The notes under the pieces are model-generated. The model had not been told where the DNA came from, ran no database searches, and was given only the letters and a program-made list of their open reading frames with translations. Both the position numbers and the translations under genes were made by a program. 64,000 nt of DNA from positions 13,876,258 to 13,940,257 of the forward strand of contig OY821747.1 of assembly GCA_963682055.1 (NCBI GenBank). The letters run 5' to 3'. Below are positions 22,760 to 34,900 of this stretch, piece by piece. Origin of the DNA: Primula veris (Eukaryota > Streptophyta > Magnoliopsida > Ericales > Primulaceae). Position 1 is the stretch's first letter. Each line of letters opens with the position of its first letter.

Positions 22760-24466
22760 TTACAATTCTCTTATGGATTTATGTCTCTGACGTATATGTC
22801 GAGACTTTCCATTATACATATGATCCTGAGCCCGTGCAATAGCTGGTTGACTATCACAATGCATGCTTATTGCGGGAACAGGTTTTGGCCACATTGGAAT
22901 TCCTTCCAAAAGACTTCTCAGCCAGTCTGCCTCCTCGGTTGCTAAGTCTAACGCTATGAATTCAGATTTCATAGTTGACCTTGCGATACATGTCTGTTTG
23001 GAGGATCTCCAAGACATAGCAGCTCCTCCCATTAAAAACACATATCCACTCGTGGACCTTGTGCTATTGGAGTCTGATATCCAGTTGTCATCTGAGTACC
23101 CTTCCAGTACCACTGGATATCTGGTATAGTGCAGCCCGTAATCAGCTGAAAACCTCATATATCTGAGAAGCTTCATGATGGCCTTCCAGTGTTCCTCATT
23201 CGGATTGCTGGTGTACCTACTCAGTCTACTCACTGAGTTTGAAATGTCTGGTCTAGTGCAATTCATTATATACATGAGACTGCCTATGACCCGAGAGAAC
23301 TCCAATTGATTCACACTCTTACCAAAATTCTTTTTCAGGTTAAAGTTGAACTCAATTGGGGTTCTTGACATTGCCTTACTGTCCTTGTCAAACTTGTCTA
23401 GTACTTGTTTAACATAATGACTTTGTGACAAGGCATACCCCTCTGATGTTTTGGTAATCTCCATACCAAGTATTACATCAGCTATACCCAGATCCTTCAT
23501 ATCGAAGTGTTGTGACAACATTTTCTTTGTGGAACTGATCCTATCAGTACGCCCAATTATAATCATGTCATCCACATAGAGACAGACTATGACACAGTCT
23601 CTTCCACTTCCTTTAGTGTAGACACATTTATCACACTCATTAATGCGAAAACCGTTTGATATCATAATTCTATCAAAGTTCTCGTACCATTGCTTTGGTG
23701 ATTGTTTGAGTCCATATAGAGACTTTACAAGTTTGCACACTTGTTGCTCTTTACCAGGAACTACAAACCCTTCCGGTTGTTCCATGTAAATTTCTTCTTC
23801 CAGTTCTCCATTTAGAAACGCCGTCTTGACATCCATTTGATATATTTCCATATCAAGCAAAGTTGCGAGAGTAATGACGATTCGGATAAACATTTTCCTG
23901 GAGACATGAGCATACGTGTCAAAATAATCGATACCTTCAGTCTGCCTGAACCCTTTTACTACAAGTCTCGCCTTGTATTTTTCAATCGTGCCATCAACCC
24001 TTAACTTCCTCTTGAAGATCCACTTGTGACCTAGGGGCTTACATCTTGGCAGAAGATCCATTAGTTCCCAAGTGTGGTTTTGCATGATTGACTCAATCTC
24101 ATTTTGGATAGCTTCTTCCCAATATTGGGAATCCGGTGTTGACATAGCTTGTTTATATGTCACCGAATCGCCTTCAACCATGAAGGTTAAGAAATCAGGT
24201 CCAAAAGAAGTTTCCTTTCTTTTCCTTTTGCTACACCGAGGCTCTTCCTCTTCCTCTGTCGGTTCACTTGACCCCACATTTCCTTCACTGTTCAACTCTT
24301 GAGGTGGTACAGATACAGGTAATTTACGGGGAAAGATATCTTCAAAGAAAGAGGCCTCTCGGCTTTCCATATACGTATCTACGTGCACATCAGGATTGTC
24401 CGACTTGTGTACGAGAAACCGATATGCACTACTATTATGTGCATATCCGATGAACACACAGTCCAC
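22760..24466 (-). pseudogene. pol: Copia reverse transcriptase and RNase H region
   Basis: The 568-codon open stretch begins in the region after integrase ([18 protein letters not shown]). It carries the reverse transcriptase core with KARLVVKGF near residue 160, [11 protein letters not shown] and the catalytic YVDD box in [12 protein letters not shown]. RNase H follows, with [10 protein letters not shown] and [19 protein letters not shown]. It ends at a premature stop after HKSIREL, while the typical C-terminal motif lies just beyond. In intact elements this protein copies the RNA into DNA. It has lost its link to integrase through a frameshift near 24470. Confidence 0.93.
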
Positions 24467-25350
24467 CGTTTTAGAACAATTCTCATCCTCTTAGGAGTAG
24501 GAACTAGGACCTTGGCGAGACAACCCCAAACCCGCAGGTTCTTATAACTGTGTTGATGACCTTTCCATAATTCATATGGAGTCTTATCTCGCTTCTTATG
24601 TGGTAACTTGTTTAAAACATAGTTTACGGAAAGTATCGCTTCCCCCCACATGTTCTGGGGTAACCCAGAACTGATTAGCATAGCATTCCTCATTTCCTTT
24701 AGCGTTCTATTTTTCTGCTCGGCAACCCCATTTTGCTCGGGAGTGTACGGGGCTGTGGTTTGATGTATAATGCCGCTTTCAGCACATATTTGCTCAAACA
24801 GTGATTCAAATTCACTGCCTCTATCACTTCTCAATGTTTTAATTTTTCTATTGAGTTGATTTTCAACTCCGGTCTTATAAAGAGCGAATTTCTCTACTGA
24901 TTCGTCTTTACTTCTCATTAAGTAAACATAATAGTATTTAGTACAATCATCTATAAATGTGATAAAGTACTTTTTTCCTCCTCGTGTTTGTATAAACATT
25001 AAGTCACATACATCCGTGTGTATTAGACTGAGAGGTTCACTTTCTCGTTCAACATATTGAAACGATGATTTCATTAATTTTGCCTCTACACATATCTCAC
25101 ATTTGTGTTGCTTATTAAAGACAAAATTTGGTATTAGTTTTACTGATATTAATTTCTTTAACGAATTATAATTCACCTGACCTAATCTGCCATGCCACAA
25201 ATGAAATGACTCAAATAAATAAGGAAAATTAGAATTTTTATTATTGGGCTCTTGGGCAACAGTCATTACATTACTAGTGCTAGCCTCAGCTTTAGCACCT
25301 TTATTGGGAGCAGGTGTTCCTACGTTTAACTTAAACATGTCGTTGGTCAT
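24379..25350 (-). pseudogene. pol: Copia integrase region
   Basis: The stretch has the GAG-pre-integrase zinc finger (HLWHGRLGQVNYNSLKKL ... HKCEICVEAK, an HHCC pattern) followed by the integrase core with HTDVCD, the second aspartate region RSDRGSEFES, and the glutamate in PYTPEQNGVAEQKNRTL. It ends in out-of-frame residues near 24379-24470, where it should join reverse transcriptase. In the family it inserts the cDNA into the genome. The upstream linkage to protease is also broken. Confidence 0.92.
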
Positions 25351-25715
25351 TAGCCACGGCCTACATAGACACCATTTTTAGTGATTACAATTTTATCAGA
25401 TTGAAAAACAAGTTTGAACCCGTTCTTCACCATCACAGATCCGGATGCCAGATTCTTACGGATATCCGGAACATGGAGCACCCCTGTCAACCTCAGCTAT
25501 TTCCCAGAGGTCATGTTCATCACCACCATTCATTTTCCTTCCACCTTGGAAGTAGTAGAATTTCCCATGAAGCAGCTTTCTCCCTCTACCACCTCATAGG
25601 TCTTAAACATCCACCGGTTAGAGCAGATGTGGCTTGTGGCGCCTGTATCCAGCCACCACTCTTTGGGTTGCTCCCCACGAGATTCACCTCAGAGACCACA
25701 GCAGTGAAGTGGTCA
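25351..25715 (-). pseudogene. pol: Copia protease region, frame-broken
   Basis: The aspartic protease motif LDTGATSH can be read on the minus strand at about 25625-25660, but it lies in a different frame from the adjoining EVNLVGSNPK segment, and stops interrupt the way to integrase. The protease would process the polyprotein; here it cannot be made intact. Confidence 0.75.
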
Positions 25716-26855
25716 TCATCTCGTCCTCCCTCGGCCAGATGTGTCTGAGCTGGAGCTTTCCTCTTTCCCTTGCCTTTGAAGTTCTTCGGGGGGGGGGGGG
25801 GGGGGCTTAGGCTTAACAGTGCTTTTATTGTCATAACAGTCCGCGGCACGATGGCCGGTCCTCTTACATACAAAGCAGGTTCCCACAAATTTCTTTGCGA
25901 TAACAGCACTGCCTCCGTTGTCAAAACGTTTCCGCTTGACGTTGGAGCTTTTGACCCCATTGGCCTTTGCCATCGAGATGTTAGCACCAACGACTATCCT
26001 TATGGAGTGTCGGTTGCTCACCTCGATAATGAGCTTCTCAATGAGCCCCTCCAGCCTCATTTCCTTCCGCTTGTGCTTCAGGTAGTTTTGAAAGTCATTC
26101 CAAGACGGTAGCAATTTCTCAATCATGAGTGCCACCTGGAAAGGCTCATTAATCACTAGCACCTCAGCCTCAAGGCGATGGTAAATGAGTTGGAGCTCCT
26201 CAACTTGCTCCATGACACTCCTACTGTCAGTCATACGGTACTCATGAAAGTCCGTGACAACAAATCTCTTTGTGGCGGCATTATTCACTTTGTACTTGTT
26301 TTCGAAAGTTTCCCATAGCTCCTTTGCAGTAGCTTTGGGCTCGAAAACACTGAACAACGGGTCATCTAGAGCACACAGAATATAGTTCTTGCATAGGTAG
26401 TCGATATGTCTCCATGCCTCAATCGCAGAGAACGACTGCTCGTCCAGATCGTCCTCGCTTAGGACGGGAGCAGTCTCCTTAAGAAACTTGGTCAGATTCA
26501 GGGTGGTGAGATAAAACAGCATCTTTTGATGCCAACATTTGAAGTTGTCTCCCTTGAATTTTTCCGGTTTCTCCAGATGAGAAGTCGGCAAAGTAGGCAC
26601 AGCCGAATACATCGGTGTCTTGTCCTTGGCCACAGCCTTGGCCGCGGCCTTGGCCATAGCCGCTGCCTCGGCCGCAACCTCGGGTTTGGCCGTAGCATCC
26701 GCCATAGCCGCAGCCGTGGCGGCCTCAGCCGCTGCAGCTACGTTATCAGCGTTAGCCCCCACATTCGCATCGCCCCCAGTGTTATGGACATTTCCACCAA
26801 CCACTGGGTCATGCTCACTTCCGACAGGCAACTCAATAGGCGAAGTGTTTGTCAT
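25716..26855 (-). pseudogene. gag: Copia Gag (capsid and nucleocapsid)
   Basis: I place the start at the internal Met at 26855 (MTNTSPIELP), because the upstream 19 codons look like untranslated leader. An alanine-rich repeat lies at about residues 35-75, then the copia capsid start HLEKPEKFKGDNFKCWHQKM, a UBN2-type region (KELWETFENKYKV) and a CCHC knuckle CFVCKRTGHRAADC. A proline run encoded by the poly-G tract at 25788-25805 follows the knuckle. The frame after this run no longer leads into protease, suggesting slippage in the run. Confidence 0.9.
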
Positions 26856-27217
26856 CTGAAATGACAACACAAAAAACGTATGAGATACGTGTACAATAAA
26901 TTCTATAAACAAAACTCTAAAACTGAAATTTGGGTTTGTAAAAGAATTTTATTTAAAACAACAAAAGAAAATTCAACGGTTTCCTTTTGAATACCAATAC
27001 GGTTGATATCAAAAAGATTAAAACGATTCTTATTGAATACCAATACGGTTGGTATCAACAAGATTCTTAAAACAAAAATTAAACTGTTTGGATTTTTTTT
27101 TTTTAAATCAAATTCTAATATGATTTAGAATTGAAAACAAAAAAGCATTATTCATTTTAAAATTAATAATTGTATTAATTAATACACGAAAGAAACAACA
27201 AGAGTATCGGTTAAGAT

Positions 27218-28484
27218 TGTTGGTTTCCGTGTACGAAATAACAATTAAACAATAATAAATGACTAAAAGGAAATAATCAAAAACCATTGTAATCTTTATT
27301 AATTCAGAATTGAAACTGAAATTACAGATTACAACATGTATATACTGAATAGAAATTAAAGCAAACGTTATTCAGATTATTATCAATTAATAATCTGATG
27401 TACTGAATTGCAATAAATAGAAACTGTCGGACTGGAAAGTATAAACTTAACAGCCGGACTGTTCTGATTGAAATCGAAATTACAGGACTGAATTGAAACT
27501 ATTCTAATTATAGAATTAAATTACAGAATTGAAATTACATAATAGAAATAGTACTTTAAAGAAATTAGAGAAAGGTAAAAAACAGAATTGAAAATTACAG
27601 CTAAGTACAACAAATTAAAGTACTGAATATAAAAGACAGAAATGTAAATTGCAGAATTTAAATACCGAATTGAAAAAGACAAAAAAATTATAAGACGAGG
27701 CGACTGTTAGACAGTCTGCCCTTAACCGATATTCGTCCAACCACCTTAAGGTTTCTGGTTGCGTTGGCGCTTCGATCCCAAGGTACAACGTCTCGGATGA
27801 CTCGCCGGAAACTGGCAACGAGTTAAGGTCGAGCTGTTGGTGGGTGGTTCTCTCTCTCTAATATGCTATGGAAAAATTATACTGCTGTTTTCATAATGTA
27901 AAAAATGTGTTTAAGAGAGTGAGGGAGAGCTGCCTACTTGTAAGCTAAGCTGAAATCCCAGCCATAATGGTCACTTAATTGCATCAGTTACAAGCTAGCT
28001 GGAATTTTTGGGACCGTTTTGTTATTATTCAAAACTCTCAGACTTTCTTGGAAAGCCCCAAGCCAGCGGCCCGCGGCCCGAGATCGAGCGAGCGTGCGCA
28101 TGTGGTACACTTACCTACACACACCTATGAAACTACACATTATTACCACTCTCTATTGTTGAATATGTATATAAACTATTCAAAATAATTTTTCCTCTTT
28201 GATGTGGGATAATCATTTGGGTGTCTTTCCCATCCATTTGATTTCCCACTTCCCCTCCCAAGATTCCAGATTTTGTCTCTTCATGGTTCAACTTCGGAGC
28301 CAATTTCCATTCACACTTATTCAGCGAATAGGTCATGCGATATACCGTTTCGAAGCTTGTCACACAAGCTACTCAAACCATTTGAGTACGGAGTCTAAAC
28401 TTTAGATTTTTCGGATGGAATTGGACCAAACTTTTGAACTTCTGACCAATTCGAAAAACACATGTTTCATGATTTTTTCCAACA
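27218..28484 (-). repeat. 5' LTR of the copia element (1267 bp)
   Basis: It is the right-hand LTR, upstream in element orientation. The variable GC-rich segment is contracted to a short CGGCCCGCGGCCCGAG-like stretch near 28060-28090. The next bases into the interior (left of 27218) read ATCTTAACCGATACTC on the element strand, which is not a standard tRNA-Met primer site. Confidence 0.9.
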
Positions 28485-28715
28485 CATCCAACACTGATAT
28501 TTTTCTTTTTTCCCGGACAGTGATGAAACTGTTTGTCTTAGTTGAGTGTGATGATACATAGAGTAAATAAATATAGAAATAAAGATTATCAAGTATGAAT
28601 TGACACGTGAAAGGGATATATCAATGCAGTAAGCAAAGATACAACTATGAAATAAAACATTTCACAATCATATACAAGGGTAGAGACCCGTAAAGATTAA
28701 TAAATGTGCCGATCA

Positions 28716-29577
28716 GAGATGTTTTTGGAGTGAAAAAAATCCCGACCCCAACCCGAAAAAAGTCGGAATCCGATTTTTCGGAATCCAATTTTTCGGGATC
28801 CCTTAAGGTCTGGATGGGTTTATCCTGTTTTTTTTTTTTTTTTCATAAGGTCGTTTTTTTGATAAAAAAAATACTTGACTGAAATAAATCCGCCAATTAT
28901 TTATTCATGGTTGTCTAAACATGATAAACACAATTTTATTTTTGAGAAAACATTACTAATAGATGTAAAAAGAAATAACCATATACTAAACTTAGAGGGG
29001 GGGAAATTATTAAAGAATTGATGAAATGAAGAAAAATTTAAAATTTTAAGTTTTTTTATTCGTTCATCCAACAACTATAATACTAAATTAAATAAATGAT
29101 ATGCCACAACTATAACTTTTCAAGTCGGAAAAATGTTGTTAATTTATCTTTCTGAACATATATTTTTTTAAATAACAAAGTTAATTTTTATAAAGTATAT
29201 GTTTTGACTTTTCTAGTTATATTCAAAACTAGACATGTATACATTATGATAGTTGTTTAACATGCATGATCCCGATAGGCGTAATAATCTTAAAAAGAAT
29301 AAAATATTTGATTGATATTTATTAAATTCATCCATTGAATAGATTTTTCTATAAAAATATCACGGGTCCGTATTATTTTAGTAATTTTTTTTAAGAATGA
29401 ATACTGTTATTTTAGTTAAAGTAAAGTTACCAAAAAGAACAACTAATACAAATATTGCGATCTCTTTCATTTAACTCATACAGATTTTATCAACATATTG
29501 TTATTGTGTTATTATAAAAAATAAATAAATAATTAAATCGGGTTAAGTCGGCACTTCCGTCGGGAGTCATCTCTACA
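28716..29577. mobile_element. hAT-like MITE, TAGGG family, diverged copy 2
   Basis: Ends GAGATG...CATCTC are inverted, and inside them lie the family's CCCGACCCC and GGGTTAAGTCGG-type runs. Flanks GCCGATCA (28708-28715) and CCCGATCA (29578-29585) match at 7 of 8 bases. More CGGGAC-type sequence continues to about 29680, possibly a second nested fragment. The AT-rich interior is non-coding. Confidence 0.5.
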
Positions 29578-29683
29578 CCCGATCACTATCCCAAAAATAC
29601 TCAAGTCGGGACAAATCCCAAATTTTTCTGGACAGGACAAGTTTAGTTCGAAAAAAAATCAGATCGGGTTCTGATCTGGTTTT

Positions 29684-29761
29684 TGGGATATTTGCCCAAG
29701 AATATACTTGAACTTAATTCGCTGGGATATTTGCCCAAGAATATACTTGAACTTAATTCGC
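29684..29761 (+). repeat. Perfect 39-bp tandem duplication
   Basis: The unit, starting TGGGATATTTGCCC and ending TTAATTCGC, occurs twice head to tail (29684-29722, 29723-29761) with no difference, which indicates a recent duplication. Confidence 0.95.
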
Positions 29762-29886
29762 GAAACGGCCCTCAAATTATTCTCAATTTATCTTGGTTCT
29801 CATTCACAGTTTCACTTATGTCAGCCTTTCGACACTTATTAAGAAATCTTGAGCTAGAATAACTTTTTTCACACCTCGAAGAAACA

Positions 29887-30080
29887 GACAAAAAAAAGTT
29901 CATTTAACATCAGTTTACTTTTTGAAAGTTGTTGGTAAATAGAGTGTCGCTAAATTTTACCTACACAATAACAACTAATTATGTTGTTAAACTGTTGATA
30001 AAATTTAGTGACAGCGACTATACCAACAGTTTTTAAAAAATAAATTGTTACTAAACGGATTTTTTATTGTATTGTAGTGA
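29887..30080. mobile_element. CACTA-type MITE, related to 3255-3434
   Basis: It shares GTTCATTTAACATCAGTTTAC, GAGTGTCGCTAAATTTTA and the closing ACCAACAGTTTTTAAAAAAT words with the 3255 copy. The right end is TTGTAGTG; the left end has decayed to AGACAAAAAAAAGTT. The exact target duplication is not clear. Confidence 0.55.
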
Positions 30081-30089
30081 GTGTTTTAA

Positions 30090-31800
30090 GATAAATCTTC
30101 TCATTACTTTGGATAAAAAGTAGTTTTCTAAGACTGTTTCTGATCCCTTAGGCAGTAATTATCGCCAAATAGATTGGTGAAGACACTTCGTTAGCAGAAA
30201 AAGAAAAGTTTAGTGATGAATAGTCGGATATCAGGACATGTCCAATTTTAATAACTAAATTAAGTAGTTTAATGGTCTATTTCACAGTTTGGGCACTGTG
30301 TGTTCATATAATTATTAAAATTGTTTTCGGTGTGGACATTGTTATAAACGTGCATATATTGCATTAAGACAGAAACAGTAACAAATTAAAGAAAGAAGTG
30401 TCTTATTTGTTCACTTCCAGTGTGGGATGACCCAGTCGAAGCTGCAACATAAAGGGATATTGAGATAGCTAGGCAAGATCAAATGCATAAATACATTTTT
30501 GTTTTTTTTTACATACTTATATCGGCAAAATGACATATTTACCTCTTAGGCTTACAGAATTTAATGACCTGGTCACCAATTTGGACGGGACTGTACTAGA
30601 TTGATTCAATTTTTAATGTTCACGTACTAAATTAGTTTTACGGATACCGATACCTGCACAAGTTACTAATCGTTACTTGCACAAACCTCAAACTACTAAT
30701 TGAGTATCAATCCGGTAAATGATTGAAAATATTGGAACCAAACCAAGCTGACAAATCGGATGGGTTTTGGTCAGATTTGGGGATTAACGGTTTAGGTCGG
30801 ATTGGAATTGAACTCGGATTTATCAAACATCACAAGTACTAAAGGAGAAAAATTGTAGCTAAAACACTAAAAACAAATCGAACGGAAGTAAAAAAAAGGT
30901 GAAAGAAGACAAGCCATAACTTATAATGCGATATTTGGCTAATATTTTGTTTATTATATGAACGAAATAGTATTAGTTTTTATTTTTGACTTAGTGTGGA
31001 CGAAATTATGAATGGATTTGACGATTCAGATTATTCGGTTTTGATTGGGTTCAGATTTGTCTTATTTGGTTTACATTCATGTTACCGAATCTTTAAGCAA
31101 ACCTCATAGCTATATTTGGTGACTCGATCATAATTACATTTAGTTTTATTTAATACATTCAAATACAGAATGTAGAACAATTAGGCCAAGTAAATGTATG
31201 GCGTTTAATATATTTTCCCTGTTTTCTACTTCAATAAAGTAAGCCCGTTTTTTTTTCAAAAAGTTAGCTTTCCCTATGGATATATTAGGTAAGGATTTAA
31301 ATCCAAGCATGAATACATATGCATGGTGCAAAATGCAAATTATATTTAATGCTGTCTACAGGATACAATCTTATAAACTAAAAGGCCAATTGAAATTCGA
31401 AATAATTTCTTTGCTTAACAAATCTGAATGGCGTCGTCATAGGTGTGTTTCTCTTGTTAAAAGTTATATTTGCATGATGCGATCAAGAAAGTAAACGGAT
31501 TAAGAGAAGATATAAATTGAAAACGACCGATTTTTTATTTTTTTTTCAGATGTTAAAGTTTGTATTGTTAGTTCCACTCCCAAGACGTAGTCGTTTGTTT
31601 ATTTTCTGTTCGGCTGAACAGGTTGAATCATAACAAGTAGAATGCATAAAATTAGCAAAACACATTAAATTTAATTTCACAATCTCAATCACAAAAATTA
31701 AAAGAGTAGTAACAAATGTCCAAATTTAATGTATTATTGATTGGTTGAGTTTTGGTAATGCATAAAACATAGGGAATAAGGGATCTAATTTTGGTTAAAA
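30090..31800. other. Non-coding region upstream of DXS
   Basis: I see no gene. The stretch about 30720-30830 has CGGATTGG and GGTTTAGG-type words like old MITE debris. Short open stretches near 31150-31490 have no recognisable features. Confidence 0.4.
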
Positions 31801-31811
31801 TATGATACTAC

Positions 31812-31890
31812 AATAACTCTTGTGTCACCAAAAACCAAGGTGACAAAATATTTCCAATTTTCAAACTACAGCAACTCTTGTGTCACAAAA
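31812..31890 (+). promoter_or_regulatory. Direct repeat in the DXS proximal promoter
   Basis: The word AACTCTTGTGTCAC followed by an A-rich tract occurs at about 31815 and again at about 31873, spaced close to 58 bp. The second copy ends about 25 bp upstream of the TATA box. A role as a paired binding site is inference. Confidence 0.5.
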
Positions 31891-31910
31891 AACCCCTCTC
31901 CTTCCCTGAT

Positions 31911-31917
31911 TATAAAT
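31911..31917 (+). promoter_or_regulatory. TATA box of DXS
   Basis: TATAAAT lies 68 bp upstream of the DXS start codon and is followed by a pyrimidine-rich leader of CTTCT and CTCTCT words. A transcription start near 31942 is expected from the usual plant spacing. Confidence 0.7.
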
Positions 31918-31984
31918 TTGGTCACATTTCTCCACTTCTTAACACCTCTTCTCTACACCTCTTCTATCTCTCTCTTGACCAGTT

Positions 31985-34900
31985 ATGGCAACTTCAAGCT
32001 CTGTATTAAAAATAAACTCGTCGATATTCCAAACATCCGTTCCCAAAAGACGATCTTTAAGCTGCAAAAAGCAGGTTGGTATTTACCATTTAGATAAAAT
32101 TGGCATTTTGTGATTCTTTATTTGTTTTAAAAGTACGATACTAACAAATGAGATTTATTTTTTTCCTCAGCTTCGTGTAAGGGTATCGGCTGCAGCTGCA
32201 GACGGGGAGGATGGAAGCGGAAAAATGGTTAAGATGACAGCGAAAGACAGCTTGAAAATTGATTTCTCGGGTGATAAGCCGCTGACGCCATTGCTCGATA
32301 CAGTCAACTACCCTCTTCACATGAAAAATCTCTCTGTTCCGGTAAAAAAATAAAAATGAAGCCAATATTTCTTTAAGTTTACATTTTTGGACAAATTTCA
32401 TTCTACCTTTAGTATTATTTTTTTTACCTTTTTATAGTTTCCTAATCTGTTGACTTTGTTAAATTTTAATAAACCTTCTGCAAATGATTGTCATACTCCA
32501 TTGGGAAGGCTGTGTACGTGAATTAAAAAAAGTTATTTATCATGTAGTTTCAATACTAATACTAATGTCTATTTATGATCATATTAGTAAACTAGACTTT
32601 TTATTTTTATCTTTTTTACAGAATGACAAAGATGCAATGCATATCTATGTATATATATGCATACTTTATTAAAATTTAAAAACGAACATAAAGAGTTTAA
32701 AGTAGTCATAAAATAAATTTCATACAACTACAAGAACATGAAATCTTTGGTCATATTCGGTAAACTGTGGCGCGATAACTAATTTTTGATATCTGAAGAA
32801 GCATTACCATATTAACATATTATCTTCAGTGACAAATATTTCACTGGTACAATAATTTTGTAGCCTATCTCTAAAGGTGTAAAATGGATGTTTTTACATT
32901 ATTTAACAAGGGCTACGGATAAGGGCCAAAGCAAATGTAAATATAAGTACATTTGGCAGAACAAAATAGTTCATGACAAAGATAGCTAGGAACTAGAAAG
33001 TAACAATTGCACATCTCCCCTACATTTATTTGTTACTTGATGATTTTTCTTGGGAATTATCAGGACCTTGAGCAATTGAGTAAAGAACTGAGAACAGAAA
33101 TAGTGTATTCAGTGGCAAATACAGGAGGACACCTTAGCTCAAGCTTAGGTGTAGTCGAATTAGCAGTGGCTCTACACCATGTGTTCAACACGCCTGATGA
33201 TAAAATCATTTGGGACGTTGGTCATCAGGTTAGTCGAGATGCTATATATTTTTTCATTTCTACAAGTACTCACTGTTTTTATCGAATTATAGTAAGAAAA
33301 GTATGGAATTTTATTCCTTCAAAGGCGCAAACTATATACATGTACGTAGTGTTAAAACAAATTCCAAAAAGAAAAGTGTCTAAATTTTTTTACGAGAGAG
33401 TATGTACTTTTAATCCTCAAGTAATCATGGGACACAATTCCAAGATGATCTATCCTAGATATATACGGAAACAATCATTGTTTATCTGATTTTTGGTCAT
33501 TTTATTGCTAAAACTATAACAAAACATCTTACAGTATAATTTGAGTTCCGGATATGCATAGGTAAATTGAACTAGACATATCTAACATGACAAACGAACG
33601 CTTGAGAATCTAGAAATACGACCATTCATTATTTCTGCGGACGAACATGCAAATGAACTCAGAGTTTAGAGCCTGTGTCGAAAGTGTAATTTAAATACTA
33701 TAATCTAATTCGATGTCTACAACAAATACAACATGGTATGTCAGCAAAAAGGATATTAATTAATAGTTTGATGTACTGTAATTTTGGCAGGCATATCCAC
33801 ACAAGATATTGACAGGTAGAAGATCTAAAATGCATACAATAAGGAAAACATCAGGTCTTGCAGGCTTCCCAAAAAGAGATGAAAGTGTGCATGATGCTTT
33901 TGGTGCCGGCCACAGCTCTACCAGCATCTCAGCTGGCCTTGGTATTATTATCTAGCTTTTTTTATTTTGTTTGTATCTTCTTCGTTTTTTTTATTACTTT
34001 GATGCCATCTTTGACAGGAATCTTAAACATTAAAAATACCTTTCCTTGTATTTTTGAAAGGGGCACTTAATAATTCAAATCCAAGTTGATACATATTTAA
34101 GATTTAATTAGGAAAGGATAAGTTAGACGCTATATCAAAATGAAAAATGCTAAAATGTGCCACATGGAGACATGGTAAATGTTAAAGCTTAAATCATGAT
34201 TAGCTGAAATATGATAATAATATTTATAATTACTAAATGATGTTAAAATATATTATGTAAATGATGTTTGCAATATTATTAAGCATATATAAGTTAGCAT
34301 GTATAAACATCATAAATGTTCATATGTAACATTATTTTGAAAATAAAATGTGCCTCGAACCGTATCAAAATATCGACATCGTGATTGCTTACCCGTAGAC
34401 AGGTTAACTAAATTGATAGTAGTTTAACAGAATTAAAAATTAGGGACACATAGCTTGTCAGGATTTAATATATGGACGACTTAAAATTTAATTATACCTA
34501 ATATTAGGAGTTTTAGCCACTAACCTAAATACCCTGAACTAATTTTCTCTCTCCATGTCTAAACTTGGCGTGGAAACACCTAATAGAAATACTGCCAACT
34601 TTGGTCTTGGTAATTATTAGCATAGAAAATGATAGTTGATAAAACTGATATCTAATTTTAGATACTAAAATCCCCTTAAAAAAATCTGTCAACGTACTAT
34701 TTGTGAAACAGCACCCACTTGGCATATTTTGTCACACGTGAAACTTGTGTTACTGTTGCATTTGGACGATTTGATACCTATCCATTGTCCCACATTGGGA
34801 AAATTCCTTATCGCTAATTTAACAAAAAAACAAAAAAAAACCTACATTATTAATTTTAACCATTTAATTTACATATTGACAATTTTCAGCTCTCTATCTT

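Larger units (their letters stand above)
20712..28484 (-). mobile_element. Full-length Ty1/copia retrotransposon, coding region broken
   Basis: LTRs lie at 20712-22078 and 27218-28484, with termini TGTTGG...CCAACA. The target duplication CATCC is perfect (20707-20711 and 28485-28489). On the minus strand the order is 5' LTR, gag, protease, integrase, reverse transcriptase/RNase H, 3' LTR, which is the copia order. Breaks are a frame change at or after the 18-base G run (25788-25805), a split frame in the protease, a shift between integrase and reverse transcriptase near 24470, and an in-frame stop at the RNase H tail (22760). No canonical TGG primer site is seen next to the 5' LTR (bases just left of 27218). 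Confidence 0.93.

Noticed and set aside
25770..26864. Plus-strand open stretches opposite copia gag
   Set aside because: They are shadows of the minus-strand gag, especially its alanine-rich repeat and poly-G tract.
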